A stretch of DNA of 64,000 nt, taken from JABDBE01 sp963832245 (lineage in GTDB: Bacteria > Acidobacteriota > Terriglobia > Terriglobales > Acidobacteriaceae). Below, in pieces: positions 25,849 through 34,715 of the stretch. The notes beneath the pieces were generated by a model. That model was not told the DNA's origin, made no database searches, and saw only the letters and a program-made list of their open reading frames with translations. Position numbers and translations under genes: made by a program. The stretch's first letter is position 1, and each line of letters opens with the position of its first letter. Location: the NCBI GenBank assembly GCA_963832245.1, contig CAWHTG010000004.1, positions 1,240,001-1,304,000 on the forward strand, in the 5' to 3' direction.

Positions 25849-26319
25849 TTGCGCTGGCGACGCGTAGTTGTGGCCGCACTGCTCGGGCTGGGGTGGACTG
25901 CGCTGGCGTACTCGAAGGATCTGGCGCTGATCTCTAACAAATCGAATGCGGTGGCAACGGTCACTTTGCCCGAACTGACGAAGATCTGCAAGGGACAAGT
26001 GAGCCGCTGGCCGGACGGCAAGGCAGTCACCTTTATAACCCGCGATCCGACGGCGCCGGAAATGAAGCTGCTGCTGGAGAAGGTTTACGGCATATCGAAG
26101 GATGAAGTGAAAGCGGTGATCGCGAGCGCCAACCATGGGAGGACGAACCACCCGGCCATTGTTGTGGTGGATTCCGATGAGGATGTAGTGAAGAAGGTGG
26201 AATCAATTCCCGGAGCGGTGGGCTTGGTCGATGTGTATTCCATCAGCGGTGGAGTGACAGTGTTGAAGCTGGGCGGAAAGTTGCCGTTGGAGCCGGGATA
26301 TCCGTTGCACGGGAATTAG
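25849..26319 (+). CDS. Small periplasmic PstS-like phosphate-binding-domain protein
   Basis: 156 aa with a signal peptide (RRVVVAALLGLGWTALAYS) and a single small lobe of the PBP-like fold: DLALISNKSNAVATVTLPEL...CKGQVSRWPDGKAVTFITRD...IPGAVGLVDVYSISGG. This resembles the truncated PstS-like proteins found outside transport operons, which often have the GxIGY-type ending replaced as here. No permease or ATPase gene is adjacent, so a role in binding or sensing is more likely than transport. It starts at TTG, with GGAGGC five nt upstream, and no in-frame ATG would keep the signal peptide. Confidence 0.65.
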   Translation: MRWRRVVVAALLGLGWTALAYSKDLALISNKSNAVATVTLPELTKICKGQVSRWPDGKAVTFITRDPTAPEMKLLLEKVYGISKDEVKAVIASANHGRTNHPAIVVVDSDEDVVKKVESIPGAVGLVDVYSISGGVTVLKLGGKLPLEPGYPLHGN

Positions 26320-26322
26320 GTG

Positions 26323-26400
26323 TTTGAAAGGGCGCAGCTTCCAGCCGCGCCGGATAGCGTCTTAATGACGTACGGCACTCTGAAGCCGTGCCCCTTTAAA
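26323..26400. repeat. GGCACGGCT-type palindromic element, intergenic copy
   Basis: GGCGCAGCT-TCC-AGCCGCGCC at 26331-26351 and GGCACTCTGAAGCCGTGCC at 26374-26392. The outer flanks (TTTGAAAGGGCGC... and ...GCCCCTTTAAA) are partly complementary. Intergenic relative of the unit inside the ASPIC gene (12340). Confidence 0.7.
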
Positions 26401-26431
26401 AACTCGGAGCGCATCGAGGGTTTTCCTGAAG

Positions 26432-26824
26432 GTGCTGAAGAGGTACCGCGGTCAGAACCAAGCGGAGGTTTTTATTTCCAATTCGAAATCCGCCAAACAG
26501 AGCGAGCGACGCTTCCCGCGCTACCCGGTCGACATGCGCATCTCGGTGCAGATCTTTCGGTCGGGAGAGACGACCGCGTTGTGGGGACGTTCGAATGAGT
26601 TGGGCGAGGATGGGGTTGGCGGAACTCTGACCGGAGAGCTGGAAGCCGGCGAGGTGGTTTCCATGGAACTTTCCTTGCCTTTGACGGCTTATCCGCTGAA
26701 GCTTCGGGCGCTGGTGCGCTACCGCATCGGCTTGCGGCATGGCTTTGAATTTCTCGCCATCACTGATGAACAACGCGATGTGCTGCGGCGAGTGTGTGAA
26801 ATGCTGGCAACGGGCACGAAGTAG
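26432..26824 (+). CDS. PilZ-domain protein
   Basis: A 130-aa protein with PilZ-like features: ERRFPRYPVDMRISVQIF (RxxxR-like basic motif, about residues 25-42), NELGEDGVGGTLTGELEAGEVVSMEL in place of the DxSxxG loop, and RIGLRHGFEFLAIT as the final strand. It probably senses c-di-GMP, though the loop departs from consensus. It is followed on the same strand by a hybrid histidine kinase. It starts at GTG at 26432 with a poor ribosome-binding site, so a start some codons downstream is possible. Confidence 0.65.
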   Translation: MLKRYRGQNQAEVFISNSKSAKQSERRFPRYPVDMRISVQIFRSGETTALWGRSNELGEDGVGGTLTGELEAGEVVSMELSLPLTAYPLKLRALVRYRIGLRHGFEFLAITDEQRDVLRRVCEMLATGTK

Positions 26825-26947
26825 GGGTCTCGCGCGATCGACCTCTCTGTGTTCCTCCTTCCTTCGAAATTACCTCCGTAACTTTCGAGTAACTGGAACG
26901 CAATCTAACATCTGGCTTAGCTCTGGTTTACACCGAGGGGGATTCGA

Positions 26948-29488
26948 ATGGGTGACCACATCACCCAGCCAGCGACGTCGGCTGAGCTTGCACGCGCGAA
27001 GTTTCTCAGAGAAGCACTGCAGCGACGCACGCAGGCGGTCTCCGGCCTCGACGAGAGCATCGCGGAAACTTCTCCATTCATCGGCACCAGCTTTGCGCCC
27101 GATAGTCCTGAATTACAAAAGGCGTACCTCGAACAATTGGTGGAGTGCGCGCCGGAAGCCATTACGATTCTGGATCCGGAGTACCGGATTACGCGCATCA
27201 ATGGCGAGTTCAGCCGGATTTTTGGCTTCGCTCCGGAGGAGGCGGCGGGACAACGCATCGATTCGCTGATCGTGCCGCCGGATCGAAGTGCGGAAACCCG
27301 CTGGATCGCGGACCTGCTGGTGAAAGGGCAAAAGGTCGTCCTCGAAACCAAGCGTCAACGCAAGGATGGAACCTTGCTAGACGTTTTCATCTCGAGTGCT
27401 CCCATTGTGATCGATGGGAAACAAAGTGCGATGTGCGTTCTGTATCGCGACATCTCGGAACAGAAGCGGACTGAGACTCTGCATTCGGCACTGTACCGCA
27501 TTACGCAAAAGACCAGCACGGCCGAGGATCTGCAACAGTTTTATGCCGCGGTTCATGGCATTGTCGGCGAGCTAATGTATGCTCGCAATTTCTACATTGC
27601 GGTTTACGATCCACTGACGCAACTTCTCAACTTTCCTTATTTTGAGGACGAAGAGGATCCCAGGCCCGCGCCTAAAAAGCTGGGCAAAGGTCTGACCGAG
27701 TATGTGCTGCGAACCGGAGAGCCGCTGTTGTGCAGCCCCGAAGTTTTCGACGAACTGGTGAAACGAGGAGAAGTCGAGCTGATTGGCGCCTCGTCCCTGG
27801 ACTGGCTCGGTGTCCCTTTAAAAGCCGGCAATAATAGCTTCGGCGTGCTGGTCGTCCAGAGCTACAGCGGCAATGTGCGCTTTGGTGAGAAAGAGAAGGA
27901 GATTCTGCAGTTTGTCTCCCAGCAACTGGCCAGCGCGATTGAATACAAGCGCAACGAGGAGGCGTTACGCCGATCTGAGGCGCGTTACCGTTCCCTTGTC
28001 CAGAGCGCGGTTTACGGCATCTACCGGTCCAGTCTCGAGGGCAGATTCTTCGACGTAAACCCTGCCCTGATCACCATGCTCGGCTACGATTCGGCGGAGG
28101 ACGTGCTTGCCCTGGATCCAAAGTCGGATGTCTTTCTCGATCCCAGCGAGCAGGCTCGGGTCATGGGTGAATTCCAGCGTGGCGCCCGTTTGGATAATGT
28201 CGAGGTTCGCTGGAAGTGCAAGGACGGCAGCGCGATTACCGTGCGCTTGAGCGGCCGCGTCGTCAACAGCCCGGAAGAAACTGCCGAAGTTGTAGAAGTG
28301 ATCGCAGAAGATATTACGGAACGGCGGGTGCTGGAGAACCAGTTCCGCCAGGCTCAAAAAATGGAAGCTGTGGGACGCCTTGCTGGCGGCGTCGCCCATG
28401 ACTTCAACAATTTGCTGATGGTAATCAGCGGCTACACGGAAGTCTTGCTCGAGCACACAAGGAAGAGCAATCCGATGTATCCCAAGATCGAGGCTATTCA
28501 CCAGGCGACCGATCGCGCCACCACCTTGACTCGCCAGCTATTGGCTTTTAGCCGGAAGCAACTGCTCGAACTGAAAGTCGTCGACCTGAACATCATCGTC
28601 GAGGATATGGAGCGCCTGCTTCGTCCCTTGATCGGAGAAAACATCGAATTGCAGACGCAACTCGCACCGGATCTCGGCCGCACGCGCGCCGACCCCGGCC
28701 AGATCGAGCAAGTCATCATGAATCTGGTGGTCAATTCCAAAGACGCCATGCCTAACGGCGGACGGATCACGATTCAAAGTGCTAACGCCAGATTGAGCCA
28801 TGATGATCTTCGCCGGGAATACAGCTACATCAAGCCCGGTGACTATGTAGTCGTGTCCGTAACCGACACCGGGCATGGGATGGATAAAGAGACCCAGTTG
28901 CGCATCTTCGAGCCTTTTTTCACCACCAAGGAAAAAGGCAAGGGCACGGGTCTGGGTCTGTCGACGGTGTACGGAATCGTTAAGCAGAGTGGTGGCTACG
29001 TACTGGTTGAGAGCGAGTTGCAACGGGGCACGACTTTCCGGATCTATCTGCCGCGCGTCGAAGATGCGTTGGAGCCGGCGGGAGCGTTGGGCGCCTCTTC
29101 TTCGCAGAGCGGCGGCTCGGAAACCGTGCTGTTGGTGGAGGACGAGGAATCAGTGCGGCAGTTGGTGCGCGAGACGCTGGAGTCGAAGGGATACAAAGTC
29201 CTCGAGGCTGACCACGGAGAAGCGGCTTTGCAGATCGCTACTGCTCATCCCGGCAAAATCGACATGCTGATCACCGACGTAGTTATGCCGGGCATGAGCG
29301 GCCGCGAGCTATCCGCAACGCTTTGCGCCTCATATCCGCAAACCAAAGTGCTTTACCTTTCCGGATATACCGAAGACGCGATCGCGCATGAAGGTGTGCT
29401 CGATTCCGGGACTGCCTTCCTGCAGAAACCATTCACCCTGCAAATGCTGGCTCGCAAGGTGCGGGAAGTGCTGGGCGATCGCGGCTGA
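26948..29488 (+). CDS. Hybrid sensor histidine kinase (PAS-GAF-PAS-HisKA-HATPase-REC)
   Basis: 846-aa soluble sensor kinase with no membrane segment. Order: PAS (about 60-170, APEAITILDPEYRITRINGEFSRIFGF), GAF (about 190-340), PAS (about 345-460), HisKA with H484 in GGVAHDFNNLL, HATPase with N-box NLVVNSKDAMPNGG, G1 DTGHGM and G2 GKGTGLGLSTVYG, and a C-terminal receiver with D777 in ITDVVMPGMSG. The AHDFNNLL H-box and attached receiver are typical of the large soluble hybrid kinases. Start ATG at 26948 behind GAGGGGG. No output regulator is adjacent on this strand; the PilZ gene just upstream hints at a motility or surface-related input. Confidence 0.92.
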   Translation: MGDHITQPATSAELARAKFLREALQRRTQAVSGLDESIAETSPFIGTSFAPDSPELQKAYLEQLVECAPEAITILDPEYRITRINGEFSRIFGFAPEEAAGQRIDSLIVPPDRSAETRWIADLLVKGQKVVLETKRQRKDGTLLDVFISSAPIVIDGKQSAMCVLYRDISEQKRTETLHSALYRITQKTSTAEDLQQFYAAVHGIVGELMYARNFYIAVYDPLTQLLNFPYFEDEEDPRPAPKKLGKGLTEYVLRTGEPLLCSPEVFDELVKRGEVELIGASSLDWLGVPLKAGNNSFGVLVVQSYSGNVRFGEKEKEILQFVSQQLASAIEYKRNEEALRRSEARYRSLVQSAVYGIYRSSLEGRFFDVNPALITMLGYDSAEDVLALDPKSDVFLDPSEQARVMGEFQRGARLDNVEVRWKCKDGSAITVRLSGRVVNSPEETAEVVEVIAEDITERRVLENQFRQAQKMEAVGRLAGGVAHDFNNLLMVISGYTEVLLEHTRKSNPMYPKIEAIHQATDRATTLTRQLLAFSRKQLLELKVVDLNIIVEDMERLLRPLIGENIELQTQLAPDLGRTRADPGQIEQVIMNLVVNSKDAMPNGGRITIQSANARLSHDDLRREYSYIKPGDYVVVSVTDTGHGMDKETQLRIFEPFFTTKEKGKGTGLGLSTVYGIVKQSGGYVLVESELQRGTTFRIYLPRVEDALEPAGALGASSSQSGGSETVLLVEDEESVRQLVRETLESKGYKVLEADHGEAALQIATAHPGKIDMLITDVVMPGMSGRELSATLCASYPQTKVLYLSGYTEDAIAHEGVLDSGTAFLQKPFTLQMLARKVREVLGDRG

Positions 29489-29573
29489 AGCCGCACCATC
29501 GATCGCCTTGGCAGCTTGAGACGTAGCAAGCTACGTCTCTCCAGACTGTAAAGACGTCGCTTGCAACGTCTCG
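29474..29573. repeat. ACGTAGC-type palindromes after the hybrid kinase gene
   Basis: GGCGATCG (29474) pairs with CGATCGCC (29500) around CGGCT/AGCCG and overlaps the kinase stop codon. Next is the perfect palindrome GAGACGTAGC-AA-GCTACGTCTC (29518-29539) and a diverged copy around AGACGTCGCTTGCAACGTCT (29552-29571). They could terminate transcription but also look like dispersed repeats. Confidence 0.65.
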
Positions 29574-29686
29574 TCTTTCGACGTTTGCAACTTTTCCCAC
29601 CCTCCTGCGTCCTATCTTAGGTGTGTGAGCGAATGGCCAATCTATTTGGCGCGCGTTCTCGTACACTTTAATGAGGACGGTTTTCC

Positions 29687-30646
29687 ATGTTGATCAAGAA
29701 ATCGGCTGATGTTCCTTCCTCCGAAATCACGCCGAAAAATCTGTATCTGAACCGCCGGAAGTTTCTAGCCGGCACTGCCCTGGCTGGCGCTGCAGCCGCG
29801 ACCGGCCTCCGTTTTCGCGAGTTCGTATCCCCTTCGATGACGGCGCACGCCAACGCCAAAATTGATGGCATCACGAAAAGCTCCTTCTCGACCAATGAGG
29901 CCGTCACGCCATACAAAGACGTCACCAACTACAACAATTATTACGAATTCTCGACTGACAAATATGAGCCCGCCGGCCTGGCCAAAGACTTTAAGACGAG
30001 GCCCTGGAACGTAACCATCGACGGAGCGGTGGAGAAGAAGCAAGTTCTTGACGTCGACACAATTATCAAAATGGCCGCGCCCGAAGAGCGAATTTATCGC
30101 CATCGCTGCGTAGAGGGCTGGTCGATTGTCGTACCGTGGATTGGCTTCTCGCTCAGCGAACTGATCAACAAAGCCAAGCCCACCAGCAAGGCGAAGTTCG
30201 TCGAGTTCACCACCATCGAAGATCCCAAACAGATGCCCGGGCAGCGTGCCCGTGTGCTCGACTGGCCTTACGTCGAAGGCCTGCGCATGGACGAAGCCAT
30301 GCACCCGTTGGCCCTGCTGTGTTTCGGAATGTATGGCGAGGCCCTGCCCAACCAGGACGGCGCGCCGTTGCGGATCGTGGTGCCGTGGAAGTACGGATTC
30401 AAGAGCGGCAAGGCGATTGTGCGCATTCGCTTCACCGAGAGCCAGCCCCGGAACACCTGGAACGTAATGGCTCCGAATGAGTACGGCTTCTATGCGAACG
30501 TGAATCCCCATGTAGATCATCCCCGCTGGAGCCAGGCCAAGGAGCGCCGGCTGGGCGAATTTCTGAAACGTCCCACGCTGATGTTCAACGGCTACGATCA
30601 GGTGGCAAGCCTGTACAACGGCATGGATTTGCGAAAGAATTTCTGA
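29687..30646 (+). CDS. msrP: MsrP, periplasmic methionine sulfoxide reductase catalytic subunit
   Basis: A 319-aa molybdopterin enzyme (YedY family) that repairs oxidised methionines in periplasmic proteins. It has a Tat signal (NRRKFLAGTALAGAAAATG, residues 24-42) and the Mo-ligand Cys141 in YRHRCVEGWSIVVPWIGF. RIVVPWKYGFKSGKAIVRI and WNVMAPNEYGFYANVNPHVDHPRWSQ are strongly conserved in the family. Full length. The heme-binding partner MsrQ starts 142 nt downstream on the same strand, with a palindromic element between. It receives electrons from MsrQ in the inner membrane. Confidence 0.95.
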   Translation: MLIKKSADVPSSEITPKNLYLNRRKFLAGTALAGAAAATGLRFREFVSPSMTAHANAKIDGITKSSFSTNEAVTPYKDVTNYNNYYEFSTDKYEPAGLAKDFKTRPWNVTIDGAVEKKQVLDVDTIIKMAAPEERIYRHRCVEGWSIVVPWIGFSLSELINKAKPTSKAKFVEFTTIEDPKQMPGQRARVLDWPYVEGLRMDEAMHPLALLCFGMYGEALPNQDGAPLRIVVPWKYGFKSGKAIVRIRFTESQPRNTWNVMAPNEYGFYANVNPHVDHPRWSQAKERRLGEFLKRPTLMFNGYDQVASLYNGMDLRKNF

Positions 30647-30672
30647 TGTTTCGCAAGCTCAGCATAAACACG

Positions 30673-30772
30673 CGTAGGGGCGGACGCCCTCGTCCGCCCG
30701 GCGGCGCAAAGCGCCGCATTTGTGTGACCATGCCTGCCGGGCTCCCCGGACGAGGCGTGCGGGGCTACGTGG
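30673..30772. repeat. GTAGGGGCGGACGCCC-type palindromic element between msrP and msrQ
   Basis: GGGCGGAC-GCCCTC-GTCCGCCC and GGCGGCGC-AAA-GCGCCGC hairpins, then GGGCTCCCCGGACGAGGCG...GGGGCTACGTGG. Its first 46 bases (30673-30718) are identical to the complement of 38477-38522, that is, an inverted copy 7.8 kb away. The tail matches 23138-23171. Confidence 0.85.
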
Positions 30773-30788
30773 CCCTGGCACTCGCACC

Positions 30789-31424
30789 ATGATTCGCTGG
30801 TTCAAACCCGTAGTCTTTCTCGCTTGCCTTATCCCGCTGGGACTCCTGGGGTGGAAAGCCTACAACGGTGCGTTAGGCGCCAACCCGATCGAAGTAATCA
30901 CGCACGCGACAGGGGAGTGGACTCTGCGCTTTCTGCTTATCACCCTGGCAATAACACCCATTCGCAAGTTGACCGGACGGCTCTGGCTCATCCGCTATCG
31001 CCGCATGCTCGGATTATTCGCCTTCTTCTACGGTACCCTGCATTTCCTCACCTACATCTGGCTGGACAAATTCTTCGACGTGCATGAGATGCTGCACGAT
31101 ATCGCCAAACGAAAATTCATTACCGTAGGATTCACTGGATTCGTTTTGCTCATCCCGCTGGCACTCACTTCGACCACCGGCTGGATCCGGCGTCTCGGCG
31201 GCAAGCGTTGGCAAGCCCTGCATCGACTGATCTATCTCAGCGCGATTGCGGGCGTGATCCATTATTTGTGGCTGGTCAAGGCCGACATTCACCTGCCCCT
31301 GGAATATGGAGCGATTCTGGCGGTTTTGCTAGGGTACCGGGTCGCAGTGTGGGCAAGGCCGAGGCTGGCTGCAAACAAAGCGAAGTCTCTTCGCGAGCCG
31401 CGGGTTGGAGTTCCCGAGGGATAG
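30789..31424 (+). CDS. msrQ: MsrQ, heme-binding membrane subunit of the MsrPQ system
   Basis: A 211-aa inner-membrane protein (YedZ, ferric-reductase-like transmembrane family) with about six hydrophobic segments. Conserved stretches are WTLRFLLITLAITPIRKL, RYRRMLGLFAFFYGTLHFLTYIWLD and WQALHRLIYLSAIAGVIHYLW, whose His residues ligate heme. It passes electrons from the quinone pool or flavin reductase to MsrP. I start at the ATG at 30789. The frame is open to 30720, but those codons come from the palindromic element and the product would lose its normal N-terminus. Confidence 0.92.
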   Translation: MIRWFKPVVFLACLIPLGLLGWKAYNGALGANPIEVITHATGEWTLRFLLITLAITPIRKLTGRLWLIRYRRMLGLFAFFYGTLHFLTYIWLDKFFDVHEMLHDIAKRKFITVGFTGFVLLIPLALTSTTGWIRRLGGKRWQALHRLIYLSAIAGVIHYLWLVKADIHLPLEYGAILAVLLGYRVAVWARPRLAANKAKSLREPRVGVPEG

Positions 31425-31470
31425 AATCGTCGCAACGCGTCTCATCTCAAGTATTCTTTGAAACTTGGCG

Positions 31471-34400
31471 TCACTGCATCAGTCGCTTGAGTGTCGTCCG
31501 CGCTTCGCCGACCTGAGGCAGACGCGATTGCGAACTCGGGAAGTGAGAGAGAAATTCCTGGTATTCGTTAATCGCCTGATCGTGCTTGCTGGTGCGCTCG
31601 TATAGCTGGCCAAGATAGTAGTGGCAGAGAATTCCGATCAGGGGAAAACGCTGCGTCAAAGCCCCGGCGTTCGACAACGAGCGCTCGACCCGCAAAGCCG
31701 TTCGAAACTCGGTTTCGGCCGACGCATAGTCGTTGGTCAGCAGATGGGCGCGGCCTTTGAGAAATAGGAAATAAGGAAATTGGAAATCGGGAATGCTGCT
31801 AGCCCGACTCAAAGCGGTTTGCCCATCCCCATGATTCACCGCTGCGGCGATATCCGCGAATGCCTGATCAATTTCAAGCGCCCGAGGGGCGATCCAGGGA
31901 TTTCTCGCGGCGAATCGTTGCAGGCTTTGTTGCGCCGCCGATGGGTTCCCCGCCATGGTTTGCAGGGACGCGACCGTTCGCTGTTCATAATCATCGAGCT
32001 TCTGTTGTTGAGCAAACGAAAAAGCAGAGGAACTCTCTCCCATCAGGACTGACAAGGACGCGTAGGGCCGCAGGAACGTCTCCGCAGCCTGGCTCTGTTT
32101 GGCGTGCCCAAGCTGGAGCACGGCCTCGCGATAACTGGCCAGTGCGCCTTCCAGGTCGCCTGCCGTCTGCTTGAACTGCGCCTCGAAGCCCGGAACATAA
32201 AGCCGCGAGAGCGGAGAGGCGCGGTTCGCATATTGCTGAAAAGCAGCGTTGGCCATGTCAGGTTTTTTCTGATCGGTGTAAACGATGGCCAGCTTGAGGT
32301 ACTCGCTGTAATCGCTGAAGTCCGGCTTCAGTTCGAGTACTTTCCGATAGGTGGCCACCGCTTCGTCATCCCGGCCCGCCATGAAGAATATGTCGCCTCG
32401 CGTGTCGAGCGGATTAGGGTCGCCGGGACGAATCGCCATATAGCTGTCAGTCGCCGCCAGCGCCCCATTAAAATCTCCGTCTGCAGCCAATCCGTAGGAT
32501 TCAAAGTTGAGGAGATCTTCATTCTTGGGATCGAGCGCGAGTCCTTGTTGCATCAACTGCTGCGCTTGCTCTTGCTTGCCGAGGCCGCCCAGCATGCTGG
32601 CCAGGATACCCCGGTCGAAACTCTGGCGGGGAAACTCGGACACCAGTTGCTCTAGTGCGGCCAGTCCAGCCTCCGGATCTTCGGATCGACGGGCTTTGAG
32701 CACTTGCAACGTCAATTGCTCGTAACGCGGCAGGCGGGACTGGTTTTGACTCACCTTGATCGCAAGCTCATTGCTGCGGCGTAGATCGCCCTGAAGGCGG
32801 TATTGATCGGAGAGGCGCAGCGCAGCAAGAGCAAACTGCGGGTCCAAACGGACTGCCTCTTCCAATTCACGAACGGCATCGGCAGTGAGAAAGCGGCGGC
32901 CGTAGTCAATGCCCAACTGGTAATGGCGGTAGGCTTCGACGTTCGACGTCGAAGCCTGCTCGATCTCCGGCGCTTTTTGCGGCTGGGCGGACGCGGGCAA
33001 AAAGCTGCCGGCGATATTCGCAGTCAGGCGGTCCACCATCCCGAAGATACTCTGCATGTCCTGTCCTTCCAACTTGTCGGAGAATAGGATCTGTCCTGTA
33101 CTCGTGTCCTGCGCACGCACGTCCAAGCGCAGTTGCGTGGGTCCAATCTTCAGCAAGGCGCCCGTAATGTAGGCATCAGCGCCGGCGTCGCGCGCGACGT
33201 TTTGCGCCTGGGCAGGGTCCATCGACTTGCCATCTTTGCTGGCGCGCTGCACCGCGCCCATCACGCGCTCGGTGGAGAGCACGTCCAGTCCTTTGACCTG
33301 CGCCAGGTTTGTCGTCAGCATGTCCGTGAGACCATTGTCGAGCCAGTTGAGCGACTGATCCTGCGACAGGTTGGAAAAATATAAAACGGCAATCGACTTG
33401 TGCCCGGCAATGCTGGCAGGACGAGCACTTCGGCCGCGCAGAAACCAGAATCCCGCGACCGCGACAATAACGATCGCGGCAAGCGCGGAGACGAGTACCC
33501 AGTTGATCTTGACCGCCGGGCCCGCGGGTGCCACCTCGCCTACTGGGGCCGGCGCAGCAATGCCGCGTGAAGAAGACCCCGCAACACTTGCGGCAGGAAC
33601 CGCCGATTCCATCGGCGGCGGAGGCATGGCTGGCGCCGAAGACGGCAGCGCAGCTTCGAACGCCGCAGTCTTTCCGGATTCCGTATCCCGCTTCAACCGC
33701 TGCAGATCAGCCCGCATGTCCGCCGCATGCTGATACCGGAGATTGCGGTCTTTCTCCAGAGCCTTGCTGATAATTTCTTCCAGCTTCGGAGGAAGATCAG
33801 GATTGAGCCGTACCGGGGGCACAGGAGCCTTGCGAAGGATCGACTCGAAGATCGCCGCTGTACTGTCGCCGCGAAACGGCAGCGTGCCGGTGGCCATCTC
33901 GTAAAGCACAACGCCGAAGGAAAATAAATCTGTACGCGCGTCCAATTCCTTGGCCCGCGCCTGTTCTGGAGACATATACGCCACCGTCCCCAGCGTGCTG
34001 CCGGGGCTGGTGAGATGCGGGTCGCTAAGTGCCGTCGCGCTGGCATCGATCCCCGCCTCAGCTTTGCGCGCAACGACTTTGGCCAAACCAAAGTCCAGCA
34101 CCTTGGCCCGTCCGCGCTTGGTGATAAAAATATTCGCCGGCTTAATATCGCGGTGGATAATGCCTTCGCCATGGGCATTGTCGAGCGCATCGGCCACTGA
34201 AATGGCGACTTCGAGCAACTGCTCCAACTCCCAGGGCCGCCCCGTAATTGCGTGTTTCAGGGTCTGGCCATCGAGGAACTCCATGGCAATGAAAGGCTGG
34301 CCGTCATGCTGTCCAATTTCATAAATAGTGCAGATATTGGGATGATTCAGAGCTGACGCCGCTTGAGCTTCGCGCTGGAACCGGTCCAGCGCCTGACGAT

Positions 34401-34563
34401 CCTTGGCTACGTCGTCGGGAAGGAACTTGAGCGCAACAAAACGGTGGAGGGTCGTGTCTTCGGCCTTATAGACAACACCCATCCCCCCGCCGCCCAACCT
34501 CTCCACAATGCGGTAGTGCGATATGGTTTCGCCAATCATTGTTTCTAGATACTGAGCGGCCAT
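31471..34563 (-). CDS. Membrane Ser/Thr protein kinase with TolB/FlgO-like and TPR sensor domain
   Basis: About 1030 aa. N-terminal Hanks kinase: glycine loop GGGGMGVVY (24-32), Lys46, catalytic HRDIKPAN (137-144), DFGLAK (157-162) and YMSPEQA. Then a Pro/Ala-rich linker, one membrane helix (WVLVSALAAIVIVAVAGFWFL), a TolB/FlgO-like alpha/beta domain (SIAVLYFSNLSQDQSLNWLDNG) and about ten TPR-like repeats to the end. The ATGs at 34563 and 34539 are both possible starts; SHYRIVERLGGGGMG follows at once, as is common in Acidobacteria. The frame further upstream overlaps the end of the next gene. It lies downstream of a propeller histidine kinase on the same strand (152-nt gap). Target unknown. 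Confidence 0.88.
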   Translation of the reverse strand: MAAQYLETMIGETISHYRIVERLGGGGMGVVYKAEDTTLHRFVALKFLPDDVAKDRQALDRFQREAQAASALNHPNICTIYEIGQHDGQPFIAMEFLDGQTLKHAITGRPWELEQLLEVAISVADALDNAHGEGIIHRDIKPANIFITKRGRAKVLDFGLAKVVARKAEAGIDASATALSDPHLTSPGSTLGTVAYMSPEQARAKELDARTDLFSFGVVLYEMATGTLPFRGDSTAAIFESILRKAPVPPVRLNPDLPPKLEEIISKALEKDRNLRYQHAADMRADLQRLKRDTESGKTAAFEAALPSSAPAMPPPPMESAVPAASVAGSSSRGIAAPAPVGEVAPAGPAVKINWVLVSALAAIVIVAVAGFWFLRGRSARPASIAGHKSIAVLYFSNLSQDQSLNWLDNGLTDMLTTNLAQVKGLDVLSTERVMGAVQRASKDGKSMDPAQAQNVARDAGADAYITGALLKIGPTQLRLDVRAQDTSTGQILFSDKLEGQDMQSIFGMVDRLTANIAGSFLPASAQPQKAPEIEQASTSNVEAYRHYQLGIDYGRRFLTADAVRELEEAVRLDPQFALAALRLSDQYRLQGDLRRSNELAIKVSQNQSRLPRYEQLTLQVLKARRSEDPEAGLAALEQLVSEFPRQSFDRGILASMLGGLGKQEQAQQLMQQGLALDPKNEDLLNFESYGLAADGDFNGALAATDSYMAIRPGDPNPLDTRGDIFFMAGRDDEAVATYRKVLELKPDFSDYSEYLKLAIVYTDQKKPDMANAAFQQYANRASPLSRLYVPGFEAQFKQTAGDLEGALASYREAVLQLGHAKQSQAAETFLRPYASLSVLMGESSSAFSFAQQQKLDDYEQRTVASLQTMAGNPSAAQQSLQRFAARNPWIAPRALEIDQAFADIAAAVNHGDGQTALSRASSIPDFQFPYFLFLKGRAHLLTNDYASAETEFRTALRVERSLSNAGALTQRFPLIGILCHYYLGQLYERTSKHDQAINEYQEFLSHFPSSQSRLPQVGEARTTLKRLMQ

Positions 34564-34715
34564 GTTAGGCGGGCGTAAGCGTGAAGTCAATGTGAACGTG
34601 GGCTTATACGCACTAAGGGATTTTGCTACACCCCGTGCTTCCCCTTTATCCTGCGCCGAAACTGCGAAATCAAAACTTCCAATGTCCGCTGCGTGGGTCG
34701 CCCAGCATTCATAGC